Of a DNA stretch of 64,000 nt, positions 33,615 to 45,306 are shown one piece after another. Position 1 is the first letter of the stretch, and every line of letters begins with the position of its first letter. Below the pieces are notes generated by a model that ran no database searches, had not been told where the DNA came from, and saw nothing but the letters and a program-made list of their open reading frames with translations. The stretch is from Viola odorata (Eukaryota > Streptophyta > Magnoliopsida > Malpighiales > Violaceae). The stretch lies in NCBI GenBank assembly GCA_963691705.1, contig OY829542.1, forward strand, positions 38,984,579-39,048,578, read 5' to 3'. A program made the translations under genes and the position numbers.

Positions 33615-33989
33615 TATACAAGTTTCTTCATCTTTTGCTAGGAACGCTCTTCTTGTGATCGGCTTGATCAATTTCTATTGATGATTTTTTCGTACTTGCT
33701 TCTACTTTCATTGACTTGGGTTCTTTGAGATACCCTCTGTATACAAGTTTCTTCATCTTTCGCTAGGAACTCTCTTCTTGTGATCATCTTGATTGATTTT
33801 GATTGATGATTTTTTCGTACTTGCTCCTACTTTTATTGAGTTGGGTTCTTTGAGATACCCTCTTTATACAAGTTTCTTCATCTTTTGCTAGGAACGCTCT
33901 TCTTGTGATCATCTTGATCAATTTTGATTGATGATTTTTTCATACCTGCTTCTACTTTCATTGACTTGGGTTCTTTGAGATACCTTATT
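33615..33989. repeat. Three tandem copies of a 125-bp unit
   Basis: Units begin TATACAAGTTTCTTCATC at 33615, 33740 and 33865, with exactly 125-base spacing and few differences. On the minus strand parts read as lysine-rich peptide (LKEPKSMKVEA), but 125 is not a multiple of three, so the frame changes at each unit and no repeat protein is encoded. Confidence 0.9.
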
Positions 33990-35000
33990 TTTGAAATTTT
34001 TTTTTGTTTCTTTTTCTCTTCTTTTTCTTTATTATTTTGTTTCTTTTTTTCTTTTTTTCTTCCTTTTTTTCTTTTTTTCTTCTTTTTTTTTAATACCAAT
34101 ACAAACAACGAGTGAAGCAAGTACGATTTCCTTTGTTTTGATTCTTTTGGGTAGTGGCCTTCAATTTTTTTTGCCGCTTCTCTGGGTGTTAGCGCGGACT
34201 ATCAACCTTTGAGGGTTTCCTTTTCGTCCTGCTGATTCGTTGAAATGAACTTAACATGTTTCTAGCGCTTTAGTCGGCCAATTCCCTCGAGCACTTACTC
34301 ATTTGTGAGGAGTTTAGAAGAAGGCTTTGAAGTGTTTGATAGAGTTGTACATGGTGTACAAGGTATGTGTTTTGAGGGCCAAAAAAAGTTAAGAAATGAA
34401 AAATGTGCAAGAAGAGCAAAGCAAAGTCCAATGTCATCTTACCGTTATCCCATGTCTGATGGTTCATGTACCCTGGATATTATGCAAATCTAACTAGCAC
34501 TTAGCTTAGCATAGCATTTACACTCATGAACGAAACGAGGCGTGAAGGCCCAAAATACTCACAGGGATATGTTTGTGACTGCTTACTCCTAAATCATGTC
34601 ATGGATATAAGAGCTAACAGACGAGACCATGTATGCCATATAATTTCTAATGAATGAACAAGTTTATCAACTGTGATAAAGTGATAGACATGTTTGACAG
34701 AGGGAAGGTTTCGAAAACGTAGGATTTTTGCTTTTCTTTCTGTTTGTTTTCTTCTTCTTTTTTTGCAAAGCAACATCTTTTGATAAAATCTTAGAAAGTT
34801 TACAACATGACGCGCATACATATGCGTATGTACATACTAATATTGGAACGTAAATTATGGAAACGTAAAGTGCGGAAATTTAAATTGTGGAAACATAAAT
34901 TGCGGAAAGTTAAATTGTGAAAAATTAGATTGTGGAAATGTGAATGACAACTTACCTGATGGTGAGGTGAAGCGTAAATTCATGTCTGGGTGTGGGTAGC
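33990..35000. other. Low-complexity and UTR-like sequence left of the gag-only element
   Basis: 34002-34093 is almost pure pyrimidine (TTTTTCTTT repeats). Bases 34465-34620 resemble Athila 3' UTR (CCTGGATATTATGCAAATCTA; compare 12035-12140 and 15550-15680). Short AAATTGTGGAAA-type repeats lie at 34855-34940. No gene seen. Confidence 0.4.
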
Positions 35001-35984
35001 TGATACGATCCCAAGATGTATCACGCGACAACATGGACAAAAGCGTCAAGACATGATGGAGCAGATGGAGTCCGATCAGAGGTCCGAAAGGCTTGATGGA
35101 AACCTCTATGTGTTATGTTTATTGTGTCCAAGTTTCAGAGCATTCGGAGAAGTAGATCTCAAGGAGATTCGAGATGACAATCTCGCACACAGTAGTTCTA
35201 GGCGCAGACACAACAGGCAACTTCGTTGGAACCTAGCCGGCCCTGTACAGTTAGGAATCATGCGATCGACCTCTCGTTGGCAACTTCAGGATGTTAGCTT
35301 TAATTTGGGATAGCTTTAAGCGAATTTGGCCCAGTGGTTCAAAAGTTATAGAAGTCGATATTATAGTGCGCAGTCTGTGCGTGAGACAACATACAACTTG
35401 AAGTTTCGGCCCAAACCTTGGCCCAATGATGGAGAACTCGACATGAGTTGTTGGAATGTATTTAATTATATTTATATTTACTTTAATTAGTTGATTAGTT
35501 AATCAGTTAATTAGTTTATTAGTTAATTGATTAATTAGTTAATTAAGCTATTTTCCTTAATTAGAACTCCTACTTCTATTCCTATTAGGGTTTGCTTGTA
35601 AACTCTTTATAAGGAGCCGTTTAGCTCCATTATTGAGTTGGCTTTTATTTGATAAATTCAGAACCATTGTTCTTCAATATTTTCCCATTGTTCAAGTGGT
35701 GAACACTTGTTCTTCTTGAGTCCGCAATACTTGAGTCGTATACAAGTAAATTCTGGAATTGCATTATTGTGTCGTTTGTCTTAGTGCGATTCTCACAATC
35801 GTTGGGTTTAGTCCTAAGAATCTGATACAAGATCCTTGACATGAAATCGACTAGAACTCTTAACATTCAGTTGGCGAGGTAGTCTACATTCGCACGAGTC
35901 AAGTTCTCTATTCCGCATTGAAATCCGTCTTTCAACAACGATCATATTTGGTGCTACGCATCCTAAGCAACTAGGATCGTATTA
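35001..35984 (+). repeat. LTR copy 1 of the gag-only element
   Basis: 984 bases. Contains a TTAATTAG-type microsatellite near 35480-35545 and a TATA-like CTTTATAAGGAG near 35604. It is followed by TTGGTAGCGGAGCTTAAGG, a degenerate primer-binding-site position loosely like the initiator-Met type. Confidence 0.9.
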
Positions 35985-37001
35985 GTTGGTAGCGGAGCTT
36001 AAGGCGTTCAAAGATTGGTAAGTAATCTAAATTGTTTCAAGTTTTCATTGCTAAAATTGGTATTTTCTTCTACTCCATTCAAAACCGATTTCTTTGCTGT
36101 GCTTGGTTCGTTATATGTGCAATTTTCTGTCAAGTCGAAATTGAATTTTAATATATAGCTATTGAAGTCAGATTTTTATGAGAAAGGTCTCGTTGGAAAG
36201 CTGCACCTGTTAGGTGGTCTCGTTGGAAAGCTGCACCTGTTAGGTTTTCGAATTTAAATGAATCAAGTGATTTGGACACTTGAGTCAAAAGCTGTACCCG
36301 ATTTACTAAATTGTGTTTTCTGCCAAATTCTGCACAATTTCTATCAAGTCGAAATTGAATTTTAATATATAGCTGCTGAAGTCCGATTTGAGTGAAAAAG
36401 GATCCGTCGGAAAGCTATATTTGTTAGGAGTTCGAATAAAAAAGAATCAGGTGATTCGGAGTCCAGAGTAAAAAGCTGTGATTGAAACACTAAACTGTGT
36501 TCGTAGTCAAAAGTCAAAAAAAAAAAGGAGAAAAAAGAAAAGAGAAAATTCCAAAAAGAAGAAGAAGAGGAATTCAATTCTCCAAATAAAAATATATAGA
36601 AGTATTTGCGCCACAAAAGTCAGATTTATCAAGGAAGCGAATTGAAGTGCGATTGGATATTAAAATCAGAACTGAAATTGAATTTGTTTGAGTCCTTTCG
36701 AGTCAATTTGAGCTTTCTTTGATTCCTTGAAATTGCCTTCTAATCTACTTGCTAGTTGTTTGATTGGTTGTTCTTGCAATTACTCAAATATCAAGTGTCA
36801 CCATTCTTTTCAGTGCTAGTTGTCTTTGAGAGTCTTCTTGGAAGCCTTTTTCTTGAACTCTTGAACAATTGCAGGGATTATTTGAGTGAATTTTGTGAGA
36901 GAATTAGAGAGTTCAAACACGAGAGTAAACACCAGAGGGAGTGCTAGGATTAGTGCAACTTTATGTTTCTTTTCGTGTTGTGAATTTACAGGAATTATAG
37001 A
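35985..37001 (+). other. Leader of the gag-only element
   Basis: Non-coding. It contains a 28-base tandem duplication (GGTCTCGTTGGAAAGCTGCA..., starting at 36187 and again at 36215) and a larger internal repeat (AAGTCGAAATTGAATTTTAA at about 36133 and 36346). A shortened second copy of this leader lies at 40523-41241. Confidence 0.7.
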
Positions 37002-37708
37002 ATGTCTTACACGCAATGGTCCGAGGGGCGAGATTGTGAGGATGATGCCTATCCGAGGCAAGGGCAGTATGATAGGCGTGAAAGGAGGAAGATCTCGGTT
37101 GGTTTGAGGGCTAAGGCTGAGACATATAACGAAAGTGAGTCAATGGTAAGATTTCCGCCTTTTGAAGCAGTATACAATCCGAATGCTTACTTGGATTGGG
37201 AGGGAGATGTACAATCTATTTTTCGCTGCCATGATTATTTGGAAAGGAAGAAAGTAAAGTTAGCATCAACTGCGTTTGGTGGTATGCAGTTAATTGGTGG
37301 GATCAGATCAACCTTAAACGAGCTGCCATAGGGAGCCTTCCAATTCAGAATTGGGAAGTGATGAAGAGGGTCACGATGAATCATTTTGTTTCCACTCACT
37401 TCAGCCGTGAGCTTCTCCAAAAGTTGGAGACCTTGACACAAGGAAATAAGAGTGTTGAAGAATACTTTAATGAGATGGAGGCTGCTTTGGAGAGAGCACG
37501 AGTCAAGGAGACCAAAAGGGAGACGATGGCAAGATTCTTCGAAGGCCTCAATCGAGAGATAACCGATCCACTGTATTACACTGAGTTCTTCTACTTAGAG
37601 GATATGTTACAAAAGGCGATCAGTATAGAGAAGCAAAGGAAGAAGAGGTCTCTTTATCCTAGTATCAGGCCTACTAAGTCAAAGGCGAAAGATGAGGAGC
37701 AAAAGTGA
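37002..37708 (+). pseudogene. gag of the gag-only element (one frameshift)
   Basis: Starts MSYTQWSEGRDCEDDAYPRQ at 37002. Retrotransposon gag signatures: PFEAVYNPNAYLDWEGDVQS, RKKVKLASTAFGG, then after a frameshift near 37280 WWDQINLKRA, HFSRELLQKLETLTQGNKSV, VEEYFNEMEAAL and ETMARFFEGLNREITDPLYY. It ends at 37706-37708. The wording is like gag of chromovirus-type elements (Tekay/Reina). No zinc knuckle follows. Without the frameshift it would be about 235 residues. Confidence 0.85.
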
Positions 37709-39559
37709 GTTGTGAAAGCTTATGCCGAGTCTGAAATCATAAGGGATATTGAGAGAAAAAGGGGAGAGTTGAGTGAAAAGAAAGAGAGAAATAATGAGGA
37801 AAACAGCCCCCAAGAAAAGAGTGAGCATGGGAAAAGAGATGAAATAAAAAACAACCCCCTATGAAAATAGCGAGCATGGGAAAAGATATGAGAGTTTAAA
37901 ACACTTGCATGAAAATGAAGAGTATGCAGAAAGTGGCATCATTAAAAAAGGTGAGATGTGTGTTTATGCCAAGAGAGAACAAGTGAGGCATGCAATACAT
38001 GTGCAAAACATCTATTTTGGCGCAAGCCACCAAAAACTGAATTTTTGGCCATTGCGCTTAGATTTTCCTAACCCTAATCTGAATATTTTCACTTCTATTA
38101 TTATTTCTCCTCATATGTAGAACAAGGGCAGGCTGTTAGTAGAAGAGAATCCTCTTACCTTACCACCAAGAAGAGGGAAAGAGCCTTGCGCATCCGTGGT
38201 GCCTATTTCGGCAAACCCTAACAGAAAGGGTATGGTATGGTTTTCTTTTCCTAAGTCTAATTTGGTTGAGTATACTAACCTTCTTGATTTGTATAAATAT
38301 GATTTTAATTTAAATGATGATGGTTATATGCAAGCACTGAAGGTCAAGTCATATGCCTTTGAAAATTACTCGCGAAAGCGAAAATAGTTTGGTATGTTGA
38401 CTAGGCCGAGGGACGTGGATTGTGTTGTCCCTAACAAAATTTTAATTGAATATTCGCATGTATTTACATTGAATAACTATTGTGCAAAGTGTGAATTTCA
38501 TGACAATTTTGTGTTTAAGTCGATAAGCTTTGGAGGAGCTCTTGTCCGACGCAATCGCTTATATCGGTCGTATGATCTTTTGCGAAATTTTGATGAACAT
38601 GATATGTTTGAGGATTGTGTGATGAGCTGCTATTTTATAATTAACTTATCCTTTAAGGATGTTATTATTTTATATATTGTTCCTTAGAGTTTTGTTAGTA
38701 ATTAAAAGAAGAAGTCCTTTAGCGATTTCGGTCAAGAATCGTGGCGAACGTTGAGTGCGCCTGTGGAGCGAGATTTATCCTTGCCACCACAATTCTTGAG
38801 GCAACAAGATATGGAGGAGAGAGCTCTTGGGGCTGTGAGACATGTGTCGGTTTGTGAGTATGAACTTACTTGGAAGGAATGTTTTCCATTTCTTTTATAT
38901 ACTTACTACCTTTTTATACACGCTATTATCTTTGGTGTGTTATTGAAACACATTTGTGATTTTATTCTTATGACATTATTTGGTTTAATGTTGCTGCCTT
39001 GGAGTGTATTATTTTGTATAAGTGGCAGCAAAGAGATCGAGATAATGCAGATAGCCCATGGACAAGCCAAGGGCTATGGTGCGCGCTTGGGTATCAAGAT
39101 GGCAACTTTGGGGCACCATGGAAGAATGAGTGGATCCTTCAAGATAGGGACTTGGATTTGGCAGTGCTTACACCACAGATGGGATCCAATCCAAGTTCAA
39201 GTAAAGAAGACCGCTTGGGGCGATGGTCTTACCCGATGCATAGACATATTCAAAGACATAGCCGCCAAGTTGAATTTGCGAGGTTGGTATGGTTCGCTTT
39301 GCGCTTATTTTGATGTTACTAACTTAAGGTATTGTGGTGCAGGTCTAAAATCATATTCGAGGGAAAATCCTTTCGAAGGGAGAGGGAATGATGTGAATCC
39401 TCTTACCAACACTAGCGCATTGACCTTCAATCGCAAGAGATGGCGACTAAGGAAGCACGAGAGATGGCGAGTATGCTTTGAACATATGATTGTGAAGCTT
39501 TCATGGGCAGATTATGTTGAGCATGATTCGAGGGCGAATCTTTCCGAAGAGGGAGGAAA
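37709..39559 (+). other. Residual internal region without pol
   Basis: Begins with a Glu/Lys/Asn-rich continuation of gag in broken frames. It then holds short open stretches I do not recognise (38196-38387, 38394-38687, 38751 onward, the last running into the LTR). Two related purine-rich blocks, 39358-39392 and 39527-39559 (the second GAAGAGGGAGGAAA immediately before the LTR), look like one current and one fossil polypurine tract. Confidence 0.55.
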
Positions 39560-40522
39560 TGATACGATCCCAAGATGTATCACACGACTACATGGACAAA
39601 AGCGTCAAGACATGATAGAGCAGATAGAGTCCGATCAGAGGTCCGAAAGGCTTGATGGAAACCTTTATGTGTTATGTTTATTGTGTCCAAGTTTCAGAGC
39701 ATTCGGACAAGTAGATCTCAAGGAGATTCGAGATGACAATCTCTCACACAGCAGTTCTAGGCACAGACACAATAGGCAACTTCATTGGAACCTAGCCGGC
39801 TCTGTACACTTTAGAATCATGCAATCGACCTCTCGTTGGAAACTTCAAGATGTTAGCTTTAATTTGGGACAGGTTTCAGCGCTTTTTTCCCAGTGGTTCA
39901 AAAGTTATAGAAGTCGACATTATGGTATGCAGTCTATGCGCGAGACAACATACAACTTGAAGTTTCGGCCCAAACCTTGTCGACATTATGGTGGAGAACT
40001 CGACATGAGCTACTGGAATGTATTTAATTATATTTATATTTACTTTAATTAGTTGATTAGTTAATTGATTAATTAGTTAATTAAGTTATTTTCTTTAATT
40101 AGAACTCCTACTTCTATTCCTATTAGGGTTTGCTTGTAAACTCTTTATAAGGAGCCGCTTAGCTCCATTATTGAGTTGGATTTTATTTGATAAATTCAGA
40201 ACCATTGTTCTTCAATATTTGCCCATTGTTCAAGTGTTGAACACTTGTTTTTCTTGAGTCCGGAATACTTGAGTCGTATACAAGTAAATTCTGAAATTGC
40301 ATTATTGTGTCGTTTGTCTTTGTGCGATTCTCACAATCGTTGGGTTTAGTCCTAAGAATCTGATACAAGATCCTTGACATGAAATCGACTAGAACTCTTA
40401 GCATTCAGTTGGCGAGGTAGTCTAAGTTCGCACGAGTCAAGTTCTCTATTCCGTATTGAAATCCTTCTTTGAACAACGATTAGATTTGGTGTTACGCATC
40501 CTAAGCAACTAGGATCATATCA
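39560..40522 (+). repeat. LTR copy 2 of the gag-only element
   Basis: Preceded directly by the polypurine tract. Closely similar to copy 1 but with a shorter TTAATTAG tract. It ends CATATCA and is followed by leader sequence (TAGTGGAGCTTAAGG), as copy 1 is. It therefore behaves as both 3' LTR of one unit and 5' LTR of a second. Confidence 0.9.
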
Positions 40523-41241
40523 GTTAGTAGTGGAGCTTAAGGCATTCAAAGATTGGTAACTAATCTAAATTGTTTCAAGTTTTCATTGCTGAAATCGGTA
40601 TTTTCTTCTACTCCATTCAAAACCGATTTCTTTGTTGTGCTTGGTTCGTTATATGTGCAATTTTCTGTCAAGTCGAAATTGAAGTCCGAATTTGGTGAGA
40701 AAGGTCTCGTTAGAAACTACACCTGTTAGGTTTCCTAATTAAAAAGAATCAATTTATTCGGACACCGAAGTCAAAAGCTGTACCCGATTTACTAAATTGT
40801 GTTTTCTGCCTAATTCTGCACAATTTCTGTCAAGTCGAAATTGAATTTTAATATATAGCTACTGAAGTCCTATTTGAGTGAAAAAGGATCCGTTGGAAAG
40901 CTGTGTTTGTTAAGAGTTCGAATAAAAAAGAATCAGGTGATTCGGTGTCTAGAGTAAAAAGCTGTGATTGAAAAACTAAACTATGTTCGTAGTCAAAAGT
41001 AAAAAAAGAAAAGAGAAAAGAAAAGAGAAAATTCCAAAAAAAAGAAGAGGAATTCAATTCTGCAAAAAAAAAATAAAAAATATAGAAGTATTTGTGCCAC
41101 AAAAGTCAGATTTATCAAGGAAGCGAATTGAAGTGCGATTGGATATTAAAATCAGAACTGAAATTGAATTTGTTTGAGTCCTTCCGAGTCAATTTGAGCT
41201 TTCTTTGATTCCTTGAAATTGCCTTCTACTCTACTTGCTAT

Positions 41242-41459
41242 TTGTGTCGTTTGTCTTAGTACGATTCTCACAATCGTTGGGTTTAGTCCTAAGAATCTGA
41301 TACAAGATCCTTGACGTTAAATCGACTAGAACTCTTAGCATTTAGTTGGCGAGGTAGTCTACGTTCGCACGAGTCAAGTTCTCTATTCCGCATTGAAATC
41401 CTTCTTTGAACAACGATCAGATTTGGTGCTATGCATCCTAAGCAACTAGGATAGTATCA
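41242..41459 (+). repeat. LTR copy 3, 3' part only
   Basis: Matches the last 218 bases of the other two LTRs, from TTGTGTCGTTTGTCTTAG to GTATCA, and is followed by the GTAGC target duplication. The junction with leader sequence at about 41240 has only a two-base overlap (TT). Confidence 0.88.
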
Positions 41460-41464
41460 GTAGC

Positions 41465-41969
41465 GCTCACAGTTCTGGACAAGACCAACCCTACCTAGGT
41501 ATTGTTGCCGACATCTTTGATAGTTCGGGAGTGTCGTATCGTGACGCCTCGAAGGGTGTCCATTTAGTTCTCGATCAGTGTTCCAGGCTCAAATGATCTT
41601 CCTGGTGTTTGGACAACGACTCTCTAGCTATGAATCATCCTTTCGTGCAGATCCAGCTCAATTAAAAGTTTTTGGATTAATCCAGATTGTGCAGATGGAT
41701 AATCGACCGCTTTAGAGATGACAGAATTTGGGTCCCTGCCGATTATCTTGGGACTGCAAAACTTTAGCATTTGGATTAGTGGGGGTTAGTTTAAACATAG
41801 TTTCTTATAACTAAAATATTCCCTAGCATTGCCGACACCATGCTTCCTTTTTTCACTTTAAAAATTTAAACTTTAAACACGCAAAAATTCTCCTTTTATT
41901 AATTCAGGATACATATCAAGTGATTTTGTCATGAGGAACCCTATGTCTTTTCTTTGCATGATCTGTAGG
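41465..41969 (-). other. 3' untranslated sequence of the Ogre-like remnant
   Basis: Lies between the gag-only element and the stop of the integrase remnant on the minus strand. No conserved frame. Before the insertion it was continuous with sequence ending at 35000. Confidence 0.5.
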
Positions 41970-43900
41970 TTCTTAAGTGAAGTACATCTTAATAGCATCT
42001 GCATTCACTGCTCTTGGTAGATCATCCCCATCCATATTGGTGAGTAAGAAAGCACCTTCGGAGAATGCGCTCTTGAATATGTACGGACCTTCATACCTCG
42101 GGGCCCACTTCCCTTGGCCCTCTTCTTGATGAGGAAGAAGCTTCTTTAACACTAGATCCCCGATTTTGAACACGCGAGGTCGCACTTTTTTATTATAACC
42201 GTTGGCCATTCTCTTCTGATATAATTGCGCATGACACATGGCGGTCAAACGCTTTTTAGAGATGAGATTTAATTACTCATATCTCACTCTCGCCCAATCA
42301 GACTCTTCCACTCCTGACTCCGCCAAGACTCTAAGGGAAGGAATTTCTACCTCGAGTGGGATTACTGCCTCCATACCGTAGACTAAGGAGAAAGGAGTTG
42401 CTCCCGTAGACGTGCGTATTGCGATACGATAAGCATGCAGGGCGAAAGGAAACATGTCACGCCAATCCTTATGGGTAACCACCATCTTCTGAATGATCTA
42501 CTTCAAGTTCTTGTTCGCCGCCTCGACCACGCCATTCATTTACGGGCGGTAAGGTGAAGAGTTACGGTGTTTCATTTTCCACTGTTGGCAAAGGTCGTGG
42601 ATCAATTTTCCATTCAGGTTAGTACCATTATCTATGATGATGGTTTCGGGGACCCTATAGCGACAAATGATGTTCTTCTCAATGAATCACATGGTCGTCT
42701 TTTGGGTGATGCTCGAGTAAGAGGCGACCTCTACCCATTTGGTGAAGTAATCGATTGCAACGAGGATGAAACGGTGGCCATTAGAATCTTTCGGATGAAT
42801 TTGGCCGATGATGTCGATTCTCCACATTGCAAAGGGCCAAGGCAATGTCATATTGAAAAGGGGAGCTGGAGGGACATGGAGATGATCAGCGTAGATTTGG
42901 CATTTATGGCATTTTTGAAAGTAGTCGATGCAATCCCGTTCAATGGTGAGCCAAAAGTAACCCCGTCTCATTATCTGTCTTACCATCATGTGGCCGCTAG
43001 CGTGCGTGGAACAAACCCCCTCATGAATGGCCGCTATAATCCTTCTGGCTTTAGAAACGGTGACACAACGAAGTAAGGCCCCATCCATCCTTCTTTTATA
43101 CAAAACCTCACAGTCAAGGTAGTAATCCCAAGCCAAACGCTGAAGGGGTCTTTTTACAACTTTGGCTTGCCTCTGAAGGGTATTCCCTATTTTTGATAAA
43201 TCGTACTAAATCGTGGAACCATGGTTTCTCGTCAGGTTCATCTTCCAACATAGTGAAATATGCTAGCGTTTCCTTTACTTCCACTCTTAATGGTTGAAGC
43301 ATGATTTCGCATTCTAATTTGAACATTGAGGCCAAAGTGGCTAATGCGTCTGTGAAGCGGTTCTTGTCTCGATCGATTCGACCGAACTTAGTTTCTTAAA
43401 ATTCTCCCATGAGTTGGGTGAGCAACTTTTGATAAGGTATTAGTTTGGAATCCCGAGTTTGCAATAAGTCTTGAGCTTGATAGATGACGAACGCCGAGTC
43501 CCCGAAGATTTTTAACTTTTTCACCTTTAGGTCAATTGCCGCTATCAAGCCATTAACACACGCTTCATATTCGGCGATGTTGTTGGTGCATGGAAAATTC
43601 AGCTTGCACGCTACGGGGAATTGACGACCATCTGGGGCTATGACCATGGCCCATATTCCTTTTCCCGAGAGGTTCACTACACCATCAAAGAACATGGTCT
43701 ACCAATCACCTTCTTCTAAATCTTCCACAATTTCCTCCTCAATTATCATGATATCCTCATCAAGAAAGTCAAACTTTATAGGCTCGTACTCATCCCTAGA
43801 TTTATCGGCCAAGTGATTGGCGAGAGCGCTCGCCTTGACCACCTTTTATGTCACATATACAATCTTGTATTCCGCCAACAAGACTTGTGATTGACGTTTA
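41970..43900 (-). pseudogene. Ogre/Tat-type RNase H and integrase remnant
   Basis: Minus strand, reading from about 43900 to 41973. It starts within the RT-RNase H connection (LLAEYKIVYVT). An additional RNase H of the Tat kind follows (MFFDGVVNLSGKGIWAMVIA, NNIAEYEACVNGLIAAIDLK, GDSAFVIYQ). Next come the integrase zinc region (HEGVCSTHASGH, CHKCQ), catalytic core (WRIDIIGQ, then IIIDNGTNL and NGVVEAANKN in other frames) and C-terminus (RVFKIGDLVLKKLLP). It is interrupted by several stops and frameshifts (about 43890, 43690, 43390, 43115, 42640 and 42270). RT and everything upstream are missing at the right-hand break near 43900. Confidence 0.9.
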
Positions 43901-44640
43901 TTTCCATGTATTTTTACCATCTTAAACTACCTTGTTTATGGTAAAAACAATCTCTTTCACGTCAATTTGCTATCTTTTGAAGGAATTCTTGGGCAAGAGA
44001 AGAAATGAAGGGAACGTATGCCTTGAGCGACAGAGTAGCAATCTTGGCCGCAGGCTTGGCCAAGATTGCAGAGATAGAGGCGTGCTGATCAATGACTCAA
44101 GGAAGACGCATTTTGATTGAGAAACCAGCTGACTGTTGCGTCCACTAGAATGACTCTTGGATGTAATCCGATTTGAACAAAAACAATCTGTTTAGTATTT
44201 ATTATTTTATCTTATTTTCGAATTTGAACATTTTGAGATTTTAGTGTTATCTCCTATCTTTATGGAGTTTGGAATTCGGAAAAGAACGTGATTGATGGGG
44301 ACTCTAACCTTGTTAAAGGTTAGCAAAGGCTGTCAATTACAGGAGCTTCCTCCTTCCAACTTCTATTTTTGTAAACACTTTGCTACAAATTCTTTGGAAT
44401 ATCGCATTTTAATTCTATTTTCATGTTCTTCAATTATTTCTTTGCTTCTTTGATTATTATGTCTTGTAGCTAAACACCTAATTCTCGGTGAGGGTTGAGT
44501 GAGTGCACTTGTGATTCATGAGACCGATCTGTTCTTGTTATCCTCTCGTTCGTAATTGATTCGAGTTCTGTTTTAACAAACCGATTCCCGTCTAGGCTAA
44601 GACTTGATCAATCTTAGGCAAGACAATGAATTTGTAGGTA
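43901..44640. other. Unassigned sequence between Ogre-like and Tat-like regions
   Basis: No coding frame supported. Includes a 9-bp perfect hairpin at 44041-44066 (ATCTTGGCC, 8-base loop, GGCCAAGAT). From about 44160 it looks like the transcribed part of some LTR (T-rich stretches, TAGCTAAACACCTAATTCTC), but I cannot delimit it. Confidence 0.3.
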
Positions 44641-45300
44641 GTCACGAAGGGGACGAGGGAAACTAGAGTGACGCAAGTAGGCAGCTAGCCTCGCGGAGGT
44701 TAGTGGACTTGGATTGATATAGGCCTAACCAGATTGAGAATCTAGGGCTCCGAGTTGGGAGTAGCTTGGCCTAGACTCTGTCTTTCCCTATGCCATTGAG
44801 AAAGCACATGTGCCTCAAGCCAGAAGCCAATTGGAGAAACCCTTTAACCAGCAAGGTATCCACTAGCTTAAGTCAATATGGCAGTTCCGAATGGCAGGGG
44901 TTCGACTAGTGATCATAGGCTTACCTTTTGTCTTGAATGGTGGGGTACTTATAGGCAAAATATGGGCGTTATTTCTAAGGGGTGGGAGTTATCTAGGGAA
45001 GATAACGTCCAGGTACCTCAAATGACGTCATGGCTTGCATGGGATGGGATAACGCCGTGCGTGATGATGGATAACGCATGAGACCCCCCCTCCCCCCCAC
45101 GCTGATGTCGACCATCCTAGGGTTCATCGTTATGTGGGCAAGAGATGGCAGCCATGAAGGAGAACACCTAATGGGAGCTACAGTGTTCCGACCTTAACGC
45201 GGGGTATAAGGATGAAAATGCCCCTGAAGTTACGTCTATAGTTATCATAAGCCCAACCGAAAATGAGCTCGAGTGTTCACCAAGGGCTATCGCTCTATTT
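44640..45300 (+). repeat. Diverged LTR-like copy X of the Tat complex
   Basis: Weakly colinear, in the same orientation, with 63400-64000. Shared anchors are CTTAAGTCA, a TATA-like TACTTATAG/TATTTATAG followed by GGGCGTT, and GTTATCATAAGCCCAAC, GAAAATGAG and ACCAAGGGCTA at the right side. Contains a C-rich run at 45085-45099. Its outer edge is not defined. Confidence 0.5.
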
Positions 45301-45306
45301 CTGGCC

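Larger units (their letters stand above)
35001..41459 (+). mobile_element. Gag-only Ty3/gypsy LTR element (TR-GAG-like) with three LTR copies, target duplication GTAGC
   Basis: GTAGC flanks it at 34996-35000 and 41460-41464. LTRs begin TGATACGATCC and end GGATCGTATCA, near-perfect inverted ends. Structure: LTR (35001-35984), leader and gag (35985-39559), LTR (39560-40522), a second leader copy (40523-41241), then the last 218 bases of a third LTR (41242-41459). No protease, RT, RNase H or integrase motif occurs anywhere inside, so any mobility would depend on proteins from another element. Such gag-only elements have been described in plants. Confidence 0.9.

Noticed and set aside
33878..34212. 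Lys-rich and Phe-rich frames
   Set aside because: Produced by the pyrimidine tract 34002-34093 and the 125-bp repeats; the frame changes between repeats.
38751..40052. A 433-codon open frame in the gag-only element
   Set aside because: It crosses the polypurine tract and runs far into the LTR and shows no recognisable domain, so it is a chance frame. The membrane-like stretch near its start is AT-rich drift.
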